NCBI GenBank assembly: GCA_910587065.1
Contig: CAJUMA010000016.1
Coordinates: 1-33,937 of the forward strand
Length of the DNA: 33,937 bases
Source: an uncultured Bacilli bacterium
GTDB lineage: Bacteria; Bacillota_I; Bacilli_A; RF39; UBA660
Reading direction: 5' to 3'
Shown: piece by piece, positions 23,992 to 32,491 of the stretch
Position numbering within the stretch: position 1 is the first letter of the stretch
Layout: each line of letters starts with the position of its first letter
The notes under the pieces: generated by a model
The model's input: only the letters and a program-made list of their open reading frames with translations
Databases searched by the model: none
What the model was told of the DNA's origin: nothing
Translations under genes and position numbers: made by a program

Positions 23992-25725
23992 ATGAGTTTA
24001 ATAAGAGATACAGAAAAGTATTTAACTAAAACAATCAATGATTTGGGGTATAAAATTGAGTATGTTAAATTAGAGAAATCAAAACTGCCAGAATACGGTC
24101 AATATCAAATAAATGTAGCGATGCAATTTGCCAGATCCTATGGTAAAAATCCTCGTGACATTGCAAATGAAATAGCTTCTTCTCTTGACTCAAGATTTAC
24201 TAATGTAAACATTCAAGGGCCAGGATTTATAAATGTGACATTTGCTAATGAAGTTTTGATAGAAAGTCTTAATAAGGCAATAGATAACTTTAGTGAATTT
24301 GTTGATGAAAGCGAAAATAAAAAAACTATTGTTTTAGACTATGGTGGTGCAAATATAGCTAAAACATTACATGTTGGTCATCTGCGTTGTAATATAGGTG
24401 AAGCAATGAGAAGACTTATTAAAGTATTTGGGGATACATCCATTGGTGATGTTCACTGGGGAGACTTTGGAACGCCTATCGGACTTGTAATTCGCGAAAT
24501 TAAAGAAATGTATCCAGACTTACCATATTTTGATGAAACATTTACTGGAGAATATCCAAAAGAGTCTCCTGTTACAAATGAAGAATTAGGTATTATTTAT
24601 CCAAAAGCTAGCCAACGTAAAAAAGAAGATGCAACTTATGCTGCTGAAGCTCTCCAGTTTACTGAGCAGTTCCAAAAGGGCATTCCTGGGATAAAAGCTC
24701 TATGGCGTCACATAGTTAATACTAGTAAGCCTGATTGTGAAGAAGTCTATAATTTCTTAAATTGCCACTTTGATGTTTCTTATGGTGAAAGTGATGCAAA
24801 AGAATATGTAGAACCAGTAATTAAATTTTTAAATGATAAAGGTTTAACAGAAATGAGTGATGGTGTGTTAATCATGCCTATTGCAAATGCCGATGATAAT
24901 AAAGAAATGCCTCCTTTATTACTAAAGAAGTCGGATGGCTCAATTCTTTATGATACAACAGATTTAGCAACAATTATGCAAAGAATGAGAGATTTTAATC
25001 CAGATGCTATTTGGTATTTTGTTGATGAAAGACAAAGTTTACACTTTGAACAAACATTCAGGGGATGCAGAATATCGGGCTTAGTTCCTGATACAACAGA
25101 TTTAAAATTTTATGGTTTTGGAACTATTAATGGACTTGATGGAAAACCATTTAAAACTCGTGATGGCGGTGTTATGAGTTTAAAAGAACTTATTAAAATG
25201 GTATACGAAAGAATTGAACCCAAAATAAAAGATGATATAACTGGAGAAGAAAGAAAAGAAGTTGCAAAGAAACTAACAGTCGCAACTTTAAAATATGCTG
25301 ATCTTCTACCATATCGTAAGACAGATTATATTTTTGACATTGATAAATTTACTTCTTTTGAAGGTAAGACAGGAATATATGCAGTTTATACAGCAACTAG
25401 AATGAACTCAATCATTAATAAATTAAGCAATGGAAATGAATTATTAAAAGAGATTGATAATCCAGATGTTTTAGATATTCTTGTTAAACTAACTGAATTA
25501 CCTAAAAATCTAAAAAATGCTTATCAAGAAGTAACTACTTCATACATCGCAGAGTTTATCTTTGATCTTTCAAGTCTTTATAATAGATTTTATACTAATA
25601 ATAATATCCAATCAGAAACTAATACGAATCTAAAAGAAACATACATTGCATTAACAAGATTAACTTATAATGTCTTAAAAAATTTATTGGATATTTTAGC
25701 CATTGAAGTTGTCGATAAAATGTAG
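23992..25725 (+). CDS. argS: Arginyl-tRNA synthetase
   Basis: ArgRS charges tRNA-Arg with arginine. The 577-aa protein is a class I synthetase with the HIGH motif as H127-V-G-H130 in AKTLHVGHLRCN. The N-terminal Arg-specific domain has GPGFINVTF. The KMSKS loop is replaced by KPFKTRDGGVMSL, as in many ArgRS enzymes that lack a canonical lysine motif. The C-terminal helical anticodon-binding domain is complete. Length fits (about 550-580). Start: ATG with AGAAAGGAG upstream. No T-box or other leader is seen. A target tRNA-Arg lies at 1942-2018, elsewhere in the window. Confidence 0.97.
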   Translation: MSLIRDTEKYLTKTINDLGYKIEYVKLEKSKLPEYGQYQINVAMQFARSYGKNPRDIANEIASSLDSRFTNVNIQGPGFINVTFANEVLIESLNKAIDNFSEFVDESENKKTIVLDYGGANIAKTLHVGHLRCNIGEAMRRLIKVFGDTSIGDVHWGDFGTPIGLVIREIKEMYPDLPYFDETFTGEYPKESPVTNEELGIIYPKASQRKKEDATYAAEALQFTEQFQKGIPGIKALWRHIVNTSKPDCEEVYNFLNCHFDVSYGESDAKEYVEPVIKFLNDKGLTEMSDGVLIMPIANADDNKEMPPLLLKKSDGSILYDTTDLATIMQRMRDFNPDAIWYFVDERQSLHFEQTFRGCRISGLVPDTTDLKFYGFGTINGLDGKPFKTRDGGVMSLKELIKMVYERIEPKIKDDITGEERKEVAKKLTVATLKYADLLPYRKTDYIFDIDKFTSFEGKTGIYAVYTATRMNSIINKLSNGNELLKEIDNPDVLDILVKLTELPKNLKNAYQEVTTSYIAEFIFDLSSLYNRFYTNNNIQSETNTNLKETYIALTRLTYNVLKNLLDILAIEVVDKM

Positions 25726-25732
25726 CAAATAT

Positions 25733-25761
25733 GAATCACTCCAAAGTGGTTCTTTTTTTTT
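25733..25761 (+). terminator. Terminator of argS
   Basis: GAATCACT and AGTGGTTC form an eight-base-pair stem (one G-T) around a four-base loop, followed by nine T residues. Confidence 0.88.
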
Positions 25762-25763
25762 GA

Positions 25764-25805
25764 AAAAAAACACTTGACAGAACGATTAGGACTTGCTAAA
25801 AAAAA
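25764..25805 (+). repeat. Repeated promoter-like element, copy 1
   Basis: An A tract leads into CACTTGACA, then ACGATTAGG, CTTGCTAA and a second A tract. The same arrangement recurs at 33883-33932 with only three differing positions between the A tracts. TTGACA (25774-25779) is 17 bases from TAAAAA preceded by TGC, a possible extended -10. TTAGGA (25786-25791) is also 16 bases from TATAAT at 25808-25813. TTAG and CTAA form short inverted arms separated by six bases, which could be an operator. Another A tract and a decayed gene follow. Confidence 0.6.
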
Positions 25806-25850
25806 GCTATAATCAAAATAGGAAAGTACGTCCAAAAGATAAAAGGAGTA

Positions 25851-26246
25851 ATGAGTATGATAAAAAAACATTGGATGACTATATGCCTAGTACTTTACAA
25901 TAAACATTATCTTCAAGCATTCAAATTTAACAGAAGTAGAACTTACTATTAATAAAACAGTTGAATGTGAAGTAAGTGAAAGTGACTCTGATTGTGTAGA
26001 TGGAAAAAAGAAGAAAAAAACAGAGTTGCTTTGCAAGACTATTAAAAGGACAATCTAGATTATGCTACGAATCGCACATTATTTTCATCAGCACTTAGAG
26101 CAGTTATGTTTACTGGTATAACAAGTCTAACATTAAAATGCGCTCAAGAGAACAATAGTTTTACTGTAAATAGTACAAATGGAAATGGGGCATTAATGTT
26201 ATGTTTAAGTTTGCCTATATCAATAGAAGCATTAGAAGACATCTAG
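25851..26246 (+). pseudogene. Decayed gene downstream of the repeated element
   Basis: A good ribosome site (AAAAGGAG) and ATG at 25851 open only 33 codons. Protein-like stretches continue in other frames: KTLDDYMPSTLQ then TLSSSIQI across a stop codon, VELTINKTVECEVSESDSD further on, and finally ALRAVMFTGITSLTL up to a TAG at 26246. Several frame changes and stops would be needed to join them, so this is read as a gene in decay. The family is not recognised. The rest of the 25726-26359 interval shows nothing else apart from the repeated element. Confidence 0.45.
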
Positions 26247-26359
26247 AATTGTATTTCCGGAATACCAAAAACATACAAAAGTTTAAAGAGAAAGGACAAT
26301 TAAACATTGAAATAAATATATAATTTAATATATAATTATTAATGAAAGAGAGTGATTCT

Positions 26360-27076
26360 ATGGGAAGAGCCTATGAAGTAAGAAAAGCAAGTATACAAAA
26401 AACAGGTGCCGCCAAAGCAAAATTGTATTCAACATTTGCTAAAGAAATAACAAAAGCAGCTAAAGGAAACCCTGAAATAGATACTAATATTAATTTAAAA
26501 AGAGTTGTTGAAAAAGCTAAACATCAACAGGTACCAAGCGATATTATTAATCGTGCTATTGAAAAAGCTAAAGGTGGTGCAGGAGATGATTATCAAGAAT
26601 TATCATATGAAGGATTTGGACCTGGTAGTTCAACTTTAATAGTAAAGTGTCTTACTGACAATGTTAATCGTACTGTATCTTTTGTTAGAGAGGCATTTAA
26701 TAAATGTCATAAAAGTCTAGGGGTTACTAATTCAGTTGCTTACAATTATGATTATTTAGCTATTATTGGAATATCTTCTGATAACGGTGATGAAATTATG
26801 ATGAATCTATTAGATAAGGGTATTGAGATAATTGATTTAGAAAGTGAAGATGGCGAAGTAGTAATTACTGCTAAACCAAGTGATGCATCTAGCGTAAAAG
26901 ACGTTATTGAAAGCATGATACCAGAAGTTACATATACTCTTGATGAAGTAGGTTGGTACGCTAAGGAAAAATGCACTCTTGAAGGAGAAGACTTAGAGGT
27001 TTTTGAAAGATTACTTTCCCTACTTGAAAATATAGATGATGTAGACTATGTCTATCATAATGTCGATTTAGGTTAG
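26360..27076 (+). CDS. YebC/TACO1-family protein
   Basis: The YebC/TACO1 family includes proteins reported as transcription regulators and, more recently, as factors that help ribosomes through proline-rich stretches. The 238-aa product starts MGRAYEVRKASI, the family's usual start, followed by KLYSTFAKEITKAAKGNPEIDTN. The ELSYEGFGPGSSTLIVKCLTDNVNRT block is the most diagnostic. The ATG at 26360 fits both the family start and the AGAGTGAT ribosome site; the in-frame ATG at 26342 is discarded. The variant NRAIEKAKGG matches family members. The genomic setting gives no further clue to its role. Confidence 0.92.
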   Translation: MGRAYEVRKASIQKTGAAKAKLYSTFAKEITKAAKGNPEIDTNINLKRVVEKAKHQQVPSDIINRAIEKAKGGAGDDYQELSYEGFGPGSSTLIVKCLTDNVNRTVSFVREAFNKCHKSLGVTNSVAYNYDYLAIIGISSDNGDEIMMNLLDKGIEIIDLESEDGEVVITAKPSDASSVKDVIESMIPEVTYTLDEVGWYAKEKCTLEGEDLEVFERLLSLLENIDDVDYVYHNVDLG

Positions 27077-27153
27077 TCATAAAAACATAAAAAAAGAAAT
27101 TTCTATTATTTTAAATCGTGATTATCATATTAACTTAATAAAAAATCTATAAG

Positions 27154-27225
27154 AGTAATGAATCAATTGAATTTTTAGGATTTAGGTTCAGTTCTAAATA
27201 TGGAAATATAAAAAAGTTAGGATGA
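27154..27225 (+). pseudogene. Possible reverse-transcriptase tail remnant
   Basis: A 23-codon reading ending in TGA contains IEFLGFRFSSKYGNIKKL, which resembles the FLGF(R/K)F segment seen near the end of some bacterial reverse transcriptases. There is no start codon, ribosome site or catalytic YADD region. The match is short and could be chance. Confidence 0.2.
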
Positions 27226-27262
27226 CGATCTTGATATTTAATTAGAAAAAAAGGTTAAATTT

Positions 27263-27294
27263 AATAAAACTTGAAAAAAGTTTTATTTTTTTTT
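27263..27294 (+). terminator. Strong hairpin terminator in the yebC-regulator gap
   Basis: AATAAAACTT and AAGTTTTATT form a perfect ten-base-pair stem around a five-base loop, with eight T residues after. It could end the yebC transcript or the decayed gene upstream of it. Confidence 0.8.
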
Positions 27295-27305
27295 GAAGTA
27301 AATTA

Positions 27306-27442
27306 AAGGTATTCAGCAGGGAACTCAAAAAATGATAATATCTATGAATGATAATGGAATTGACATTGAAACAATTACCAAAATTGCAGACAAAGATGTT
27401 TTAGAAGTAAATAAAATATTAGCATCAGCAAAAGAAGAATAA
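27306..27442 (+). pseudogene. C-terminal fragment of an Rpn-family transposase
   Basis: A frame reading GIQQGTQKMIISMNDNG then IDIETITKIADKDVLEVNKI resembles the GxxxG-repeat and last helix of Rpn/PD-(D/E)XK transposases (compare the remnant at 19586-20048). Everything upstream of the GIQQG repeat is lost, and a stop lies just before it. No ribosome site suits the internal ATG at 27332. The surrounding gap (27077-27518) holds this fragment, the possible reverse-transcriptase scrap and two terminators. Confidence 0.55.
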
Positions 27443-27459
27443 GTTATTTTCTTCTTTTT
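27430..27459 (+). terminator. Terminator before the response regulator
   Basis: AAAAGAAGAA pairs with TTCTTCTTTT around a nine-base loop, with further T residues after. It overlaps the end of the transposase fragment. Confidence 0.7.
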
Positions 27460-27518
27460 CTTTTATTTCTTTTATTTTTCACAAAATTAAGTTAATATAT
27501 TGAGTAGTAGGTGATTTT

Positions 27519-28178
27519 ATGCATATTTTAATAGTTGATGATGAGGAATTAATAAGAAGTGTTATAAGAGATTATCTAGAAGAAGAAAATTATACTTGTG
27601 ATGAAGCTGACAATGGTTCAAAAGCCATTGAGTTGGTGGAAAATAATAATTATGATCTTATAATCATGGATATTATGATGCCTCATATGGATGGATATCA
27701 AGCCTTAAGAGAAATTAAAATATTAAAAAATATACCTGTAATTATGTTATCTGCTCGAACGGAAGAAATTGATAAGTTGCAAGGTTTCTCATTAGGTATA
27801 GATGATTATGTTACAAAACCGTTTTCACCAAAAGAATTAATTGCACGAATTAAAGCGGTAACTAAAAGAAATGGTGGCAATGATACGTTAACAGTTGGGA
27901 ACATAACTATAAATAATGCCTCTCGTGAAGTTATGATTGATGGCGAATTAGTAGACCTTACTCATACTCAATTTGAATTACTTAAATTATTTTTAAGTAA
28001 TCCTAGTATAGCGTTAACAAGAGACAAAATCATTGAATCAATTTGGGGTTATGACTATGAAGCAGATGATCGGACAATAGATGCTCATATTAAATTATTG
28101 AGAAGTAAACTAGGAAAGTATCGAAAATCTATTAAGACAATTAGAAAAGTAGGTTATAGATTTGTCTATGAAGAATAG
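27519..28178 (+). CDS. OmpR/PhoB-family response regulator
   Basis: The 219-aa protein has a receiver domain (residues 1-115) with acidic Asp7-Asp8, the phosphoacceptor Asp51 (DLIIMDIMMP) and the conserved Lys in VTKPF. A winged-helix DNA-binding domain (about 125-219) contains DLTHTQFELLKLFL and the usual GYRFVYE end. It is therefore a DNA-binding regulator activated by phosphorylation. It starts at an ATG behind GTAGGTGAT and overlaps its sensor kinase gene by 11 bases. The ligand and targets are unknown. The neighbouring SipW locus is a candidate target by position only. Confidence 0.95.
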   Translation: MHILIVDDEELIRSVIRDYLEEENYTCDEADNGSKAIELVENNNYDLIIMDIMMPHMDGYQALREIKILKNIPVIMLSARTEEIDKLQGFSLGIDDYVTKPFSPKELIARIKAVTKRNGGNDTLTVGNITINNASREVMIDGELVDLTHTQFELLKLFLSNPSIALTRDKIIESIWGYDYEADDRTIDAHIKLLRSKLGKYRKSIKTIRKVGYRFVYEE

Positions 28179-29535
28179 AAACTTAACAATTAAGACTTTA
28201 ATGTATATAAGTGTATTTATTGCTGTCATATTAATTTCTGTATGGGTTATTCAAATTCAATTTCTGCAAGTTTTTTATGAAAGAAATGTTATTGAAAACA
28301 TAGATACAGTTGCAGATAATATAAGGAAGAACACGGAAAACTTAGATGCTTTATTACAAGAATATGCCTTTGCAAATAATATGTGTATTGAATATTACCA
28401 CGATACTGTTGAAATAGATTTTAATTTAAAAATGAATAGTTGCATATTAAGAGATTACAGTTATGAGATAGCAAAATATAAAGCTGAACTTATAAATAAT
28501 AACAAGGATTATATGATTTTATATGCTCCCAAAACTAATGTCAAAAGCATTTTATACGCAATAAACTTAAATAATGGTAATTATGTATTTTTAAATACCA
28601 CTCTTGAAGATTTGAATTCAGCAACTGCTCTTTTAAAAAAGCAATTAATTTATTTGATTCTTATTTTGATAGTTGCTTCATCTATTGTAGCAATATTTAT
28701 ATCACGTAGACTTAACAAACCTATTTTAAAAATTATATCAACAGCAAGAGAGATGGGGAAAGGAAACTTCAATATTAAATTTGACAAGAGCAATGTCCAA
28801 GAATTAGATGAATTATGTGATGTACTTACTGTAGCAGCAAGCGAAATGAATAAAACAGAAGAACTAAAAAGAGATTTATTAGCTAATGTTTCCCACGACT
28901 TAAAAACTCCTTTAACAATGATACGAGCATATGCAGAAAAGGTAAGAGATATAACTTATAAAGATTCAGAAAAAAGAGAAAAAGATTTAAATGTTATTAT
29001 TGAAGAAACAGAAAGATTAAATAATTTAGTCAATGATTTATTAGACTTATCAAAAATTCAGGCTGGTGAATGCGACTTAAATATAACCGAGTATGATATT
29101 GTAAAAAATATTAAAGAAATATTAAAAAGGTACGACATAGTTGTAGAAAAAGAAGGATATTCTTTTGAATTTGATATGCCATCATCTTTAAAAGTTAAAG
29201 CTGATAAAAGCAAAATTGAACAGGTCATCTATAATTTAATTAACAATGCTATTGAACACACAGGAGATGACTTAAAAGTTAAAGTTACAGTAAAAAAACA
29301 ACTTGATTCCGTTCTAATATCTATTACAGATTCAGGAGTCGGATTAACCGAAGAAGAAAAAAGTTTGGTATGGAATAGGTATTATAAAAAAGAAAAGAGA
29401 CATAAGCGAAACATAGTCGGGTCAGGAATTGGATTATCAATAGTAAAAGGAATACTTGAAAGCCATAAATGTGAATATGGTATAGATTCTAAAAAGGGTG
29501 AGTACACAACATTCTATTTTAAATTAAAAAAATGA
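28168..29535 (+). CDS. Sensor histidine kinase of the adjacent response regulator
   Basis: The protein has 455 aa from the ATG at 28168; an upstream TTG at 28162 is less likely. Two membrane helices (about 10-35 and 165-185) flank an extracytoplasmic sensing region of about 130 residues with no recognised domain. A HAMP linker follows, then the dimerisation domain with His243 in NVSHDLKTPLTMI. The ATPase domain contains NLINNAIEHTG (N box), DSGVGL (G1 box) and GSGIGLSIVKG (G2 box). The gene overlaps the regulator's end by 11 bases, so the two proteins are made together. The architecture is of the PhoR/VanS type. Confidence 0.95.
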   Translation: MKNRNLTIKTLMYISVFIAVILISVWVIQIQFLQVFYERNVIENIDTVADNIRKNTENLDALLQEYAFANNMCIEYYHDTVEIDFNLKMNSCILRDYSYEIAKYKAELINNNKDYMILYAPKTNVKSILYAINLNNGNYVFLNTTLEDLNSATALLKKQLIYLILILIVASSIVAIFISRRLNKPILKIISTAREMGKGNFNIKFDKSNVQELDELCDVLTVAASEMNKTEELKRDLLANVSHDLKTPLTMIRAYAEKVRDITYKDSEKREKDLNVIIEETERLNNLVNDLLDLSKIQAGECDLNITEYDIVKNIKEILKRYDIVVEKEGYSFEFDMPSSLKVKADKSKIEQVIYNLINNAIEHTGDDLKVKVTVKKQLDSVLISITDSGVGLTEEEKSLVWNRYYKKEKRHKRNIVGSGIGLSIVKGILESHKCEYGIDSKKGEYTTFYFKLKK

Positions 29536-29676
29536 TATTTTCACAAATATTTCATACAACTTTGTTAAGATGATATCGAAAAAGGAATATAAGATAAAAA
29601 AATCCTATACAACGATAAACATATAAACTCAAACTCACACTATAAACTTTATATATTTTCCTTTTTCACTTTTTGT

Positions 29677-29707
29677 AGAAGATGCTATTTTTAAGCATCT
29701 TTTTTTG
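29677..29707 (+). terminator. Terminator of the two-component operon
   Basis: AAGATGCT and AGCATCTT form an eight-base-pair stem around a seven-base loop, followed by a T run. It lies about 140 bases after the kinase stop codon. The untranslated stretch between them holds nothing recognisable. Confidence 0.85.
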
Positions 29708-29791
29708 TTTTTTTTATCATTTTTATTGTATATTGTTTAATTATTTGCTAAAATTTAGTTGTAGGGTAAGAAATAAAGGAGACATGATACT

Positions 29792-30367
29792 ATGAACAGT
29801 GGAAAAGGTAATATGATACTTTTAACAATTATGTCTATCGCAACATTATTGGTAGCAGTGGTGGGAGCAACATTCGCATACTTTGGTGCATTAATCAAGG
29901 GTGGCGACACATCACCAACATTTGAAGTAACAAGCGGAACATTATCAACTGAATACAACGGTAATGCTAACATAGATGCTGGATTTGTAAATACAGGAGA
30001 GGTTATAGGTAGCAAAGAAATTATTGTAACTGGAATAGTGACTGGTTCAAATAATTTTAAATACGAACTTACTTTAGATATTACAAACAATACATATGCT
30101 GATGGGGAGTTATTTTACACTATTACAAGTACAAATGAATCTAGTAATGGTCAAACAATTGCAACAACAACAGAACCTATCGCAATACCAACCGGAGCGA
30201 ATATAATTTCAATTGGAAATGGTGTATTTGCTGGACCAACTACATCTGGATTAAAACATAATTACACGGTTAATATTGTAAGAAATGCTTCCATTGATCA
30301 AAATATGGATAAAGCATTTAATGCTAAATTCTATGTAGCTCAATCGGCATCCCAAAGTAAAAAGTAA
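29792..30367 (+). CDS. TasA/camelysin-like secreted protein with a SipW-type signal peptide
   Basis: The 191-aa protein starts with a hydrophobic signal (residues about 8-31), MILLTIMSIATLLVAVVG followed by ATFAYFGA. This resembles signals cut by SipW-type peptidases, in which the hydrophobic core is followed by a Thr/Tyr-Ala-aromatic motif. The remainder is a Thr/Asn/Gly-rich beta-type domain with patterns such as VTGIVTGSNNFKYELTLDI, similar to the TasA/CalY class that forms extracellular fibres. The end is Ser-Lys-rich. Start: ATG behind AAAGGAG. It is followed by a terminator and then a SipW peptidase gene with its own promoter, as in tapA-sipW-tasA. Exact family membership is not proven. 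Confidence 0.7.
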   Translation: MNSGKGNMILLTIMSIATLLVAVVGATFAYFGALIKGGDTSPTFEVTSGTLSTEYNGNANIDAGFVNTGEVIGSKEIIVTGIVTGSNNFKYELTLDITNNTYADGELFYTITSTNESSNGQTIATTTEPIAIPTGANIISIGNGVFAGPTTSGLKHNYTVNIVRNASIDQNMDKAFNAKFYVAQSASQSKK

Positions 30368-30392
30368 AGGCTATGTTTACAAGCCTTTTTTC
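30366..30392 (+). terminator. Terminator after the TasA-like gene
   Basis: AAAGGCT and AGCCTTT form a seven-base-pair stem around a nine-base loop, then a T run. The stop codon overlaps the 5' arm. Confidence 0.8.
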
Positions 30393-30394
30393 TT

Positions 30395-30423
30395 TTGCTA
30401 AATTGTTCTATTTTTTATATAAT
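30395..30423 (+). promoter_or_regulatory. Promoter of sipW and the next gene
   Basis: TTGCTA at 30395-30400 and TATAAT at 30418-30423 are 17 bases apart. It follows the terminator directly, so the peptidase is expressed separately from the substrate in front of it. Confidence 0.55.
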
Positions 30424-30441
30424 TATAATAGGTGAAATTAG

Positions 30442-31131
30442 ATGAATAAAATGGGATATAAAGAAGTACTGTCTAAAACAATGAGTATTTTATCGTATAT
30501 TTGTTTGATTGCTCTTTTTTTAATTGCTACATTTTTATTATATTTTATTGTATCTAATCAAATTGCAAAGACAAAAGGTGAAAAGCCAGCAATCAGTATA
30601 TATACAATTGTAAGCCCTAGTATGGAACCAACAATTATGGTTTATGATGTAATAATTGATACCAAGGTAAAAAGTGATGCTGAATTAAAAATTGGTGATA
30701 TTATAACTTTTTATTCAAATACAATCGATACAGGGGGCTATACTGTAACTCATAGAATTGTCGATATCTACAAAAATAATGGAGTAATTTATTACACAAC
30801 TAAAGGCGACAATAACATGGATAAAGATGCTGGGTTAATAACAATAGATAACGTGGTAGGTAAATGTAAGTTTATTATACCTTCCATTGGCAAAATGCAG
30901 ATTTTTATAACTTCACGAGCAGGATGGATTTTAATCATATTAATACCTGCTTTAGGGATTATTCTCATGGACATAAAAAAGTTAATTAAAATATTTAGAA
31001 TAAAAGAGCAAATAGAGGAAATACCTCAAATTAAAGAAGTTGAATTAATAAGAGAAAAAGAAGAAAACAAAAAACTTCGAGCAGTAGTAGAAGAAGCAAA
31101 TAGGATGAATAAGGGTAAGAAAAATGAATAA
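30442..31131 (+). CDS. sipW: SipW/ER-type signal peptidase I
   Basis: SipW-type enzymes cut signal peptides from secreted proteins with a Ser-His pair in place of the Ser-Lys pair of ordinary bacterial LepB. Here the serine is Ser60 in SPSMEPTI and the histidine is His104 in TVTHRIVDI. A third block, TTKGDNNMDKD at 119-129, provides the conserved Asp residues. One membrane helix lies at the N-terminus (about 12-38) and another near residues 155-178, leaving a basic C-terminal tail in the cytoplasm. Length 229 aa is typical. Start: ATG behind AGGTGA. The gene overlaps the next gene by eight bases, and the nearby genes encode likely substrates. Confidence 0.9.
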   Translation: MNKMGYKEVLSKTMSILSYICLIALFLIATFLLYFIVSNQIAKTKGEKPAISIYTIVSPSMEPTIMVYDVIIDTKVKSDAELKIGDIITFYSNTIDTGGYTVTHRIVDIYKNNGVIYYTTKGDNNMDKDAGLITIDNVVGKCKFIIPSIGKMQIFITSRAGWILIILIPALGIILMDIKKLIKIFRIKEQIEEIPQIKEVELIREKEENKKLRAVVEEANRMNKGKKNE

Positions 31132-31879
31132 GGCAAAAGAAAGTGTACTACGTAAGTCAGAAAGCTACTTAGAAAAATATAAAGATGATAACTCAATTTA
31201 TTATAAAGAGCTTAAAAAATCATTTAAAGAATACAAAAATATTGAACTAAAAGATAAAGTAACAAACGACTTATATATTAAACATTTAAACGAATTATGT
31301 GAATTTATAAAAAGCAAGAAAAATGCTAATAAGATAATCTTTGCTTTAATTACATCATGTGTTTTCATAATTATTATTAGCTGTTTTACCACGTATAAAT
31401 ATTACGAACTTGCCCATAATATTGAAAATAATGTCCTTTTTAAAAATGGTTCAACATATTTAACTGTTAATTATGGTAATTTTGATAACTTTGATGCAAA
31501 TACTTTGAGTGATGTATCTAGCTACAAAAATTTAGAACCCTTAACTTTAACTATTCTCGCATCGAACAGAGAAAATAAACAAAAGAGATTTCATTATGAC
31601 GTCTATTTAATTGAAGAAAATCAAGGATTACAAAGCGAATCTGTTTTATCTAAAGACGCCCTTTTATACCATGTTAATACAACCAAGAAAGAAAGTGGGA
31701 TAAAATCTTTAAAAAATGCAACAGTTAATAAGAATAGACTTTTAATTTATAGTGGCGAAATGCTTACTAATCAAGAAGAGGAAATAGATTTACGTCTATG
31801 GATTGATTCAAACACAGATTTGGACTATATGAGTAAAAAATTCAAGTTTAAGCTTTTTGTTGAAGGATATGTTATTTAA
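31124..31879 (+). CDS. Membrane-anchored protein of the SipW locus
   Basis: The protein of 251 aa starts with a cytoplasmic helical segment rich in Lys and Tyr (residues 1-66). A single membrane helix (about 69-88) and an outside domain of about 160 residues with alternating beta-type sequence (for instance GSTYLTVNYGNFDNF and LTLTILASNREN) follow. I do not recognise a named family; the outer domain may belong to the TasA/camelysin-like group. The start codon lies eight bases inside sipW, so the two proteins are made together. It may be a partner or anchor of the fibre-type protein, but this is inferred. Confidence 0.65.
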   Translation: MNKAKESVLRKSESYLEKYKDDNSIYYKELKKSFKEYKNIELKDKVTNDLYIKHLNELCEFIKSKKNANKIIFALITSCVFIIIISCFTTYKYYELAHNIENNVLFKNGSTYLTVNYGNFDNFDANTLSDVSSYKNLEPLTLTILASNRENKQKRFHYDVYLIEENQGLQSESVLSKDALLYHVNTTKKESGIKSLKNATVNKNRLLIYSGEMLTNQEEEIDLRLWIDSNTDLDYMSKKFKFKLFVEGYVI

Positions 31880-31900
31880 GCACCATAAACAGGTGCTTTT
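31878..31900 (+). terminator. Terminator after the sipW operon
   Basis: AAGCACC and GGTGCTT form a seven-base-pair stem around a seven-base loop, followed by a short T stretch. It starts within the stop codon. The short T run makes some read-through possible. Confidence 0.65.
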
Positions 31901-31915
31901 ACATTGCCTATAAAT

Positions 31916-31944
31916 TTGACAGTATTAGTAAATATTGCTATAAT
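31916..31944 (+). promoter_or_regulatory. Consensus promoter for the 31971-33040 genes
   Basis: TTGACA at 31916-31921 and TATAAT at 31939-31944 are 17 bases apart, with TGC just before the -10. It is a perfect consensus with an extended -10, so strong constitutive expression is expected. Confidence 0.82.
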
Positions 31945-31970
31945 ATCAACTCAAATGAAGGGATAAAAGT

Positions 31971-32477
31971 ATGAAAAAAAGCAGTAGATACTTAATATTA
32001 ACAATAGTAATAGCTGTATCAGCAATAATTGTTACAGTTCCATTCTGGAACTTTGCTCATAATAGACGAATAGGTTTCTTTAACGAGGGATATACAAAGT
32101 TACCGATAGTTACAAAAATCAGCAAATTTCCATCATTAGTAATAGCAGATGAGGCATCAGCTATGTCAATAATTGAGCCAACAGAAATAGTTGTAAAAAA
32201 TAGGAATGGCTTTGACGAACTTAATAATTTATACTTATTAGTTGAAAAAAGAAGTACTATACCAATCCATTATATTAGAGTATCAATAGATGATACAATA
32301 TATAAAACAAATGAAATAACAATGGAAGAAGACAATGATAATTATTACTTTTTTTTAAAAAGTATTGAAACAGATGCTTATGAAGAAGTTTCATTAAAAG
32401 CTAGAATTTGGCTATCAGAAGAGACTAGTAATGTTGCGTCTGATTCGACATTAGTTACAAATTTCATAGTAAAATAA
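31971..32477 (+). CDS. Signal-anchored surface protein of the SipW locus
   Basis: The 168-aa protein has an N-terminal basic MKKSSR start, a membrane or signal helix (about 7-27), and an outside domain of beta-type sequence (residues about 50-168, such as LYLLVEKRSTIPIHYIRVSI). No named family is recognised. It is smaller than, but similar in outline to, the protein at 31124-31879, and may be another fibre or pilin-like component processed by the SipW peptidase. A strong consensus promoter precedes it. Confidence 0.65.
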   Translation: MKKSSRYLILTIVIAVSAIIVTVPFWNFAHNRRIGFFNEGYTKLPIVTKISKFPSLVIADEASAMSIIEPTEIVVKNRNGFDELNNLYLLVEKRSTIPIHYIRVSIDDTIYKTNEITMEEDNDNYYFFLKSIETDAYEEVSLKARIWLSEETSNVASDSTLVTNFIVK

Positions 32478-32491
32478 AGGGGAATGTTAAA

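Noticed and set aside
25764..25805. CIRCE (HrcA) heat-shock operator
   Set aside because: Only short TTAG and CTAA arms match; the TTAGCACTC and GAGTGCTAA halves with nine-base spacing are absent.
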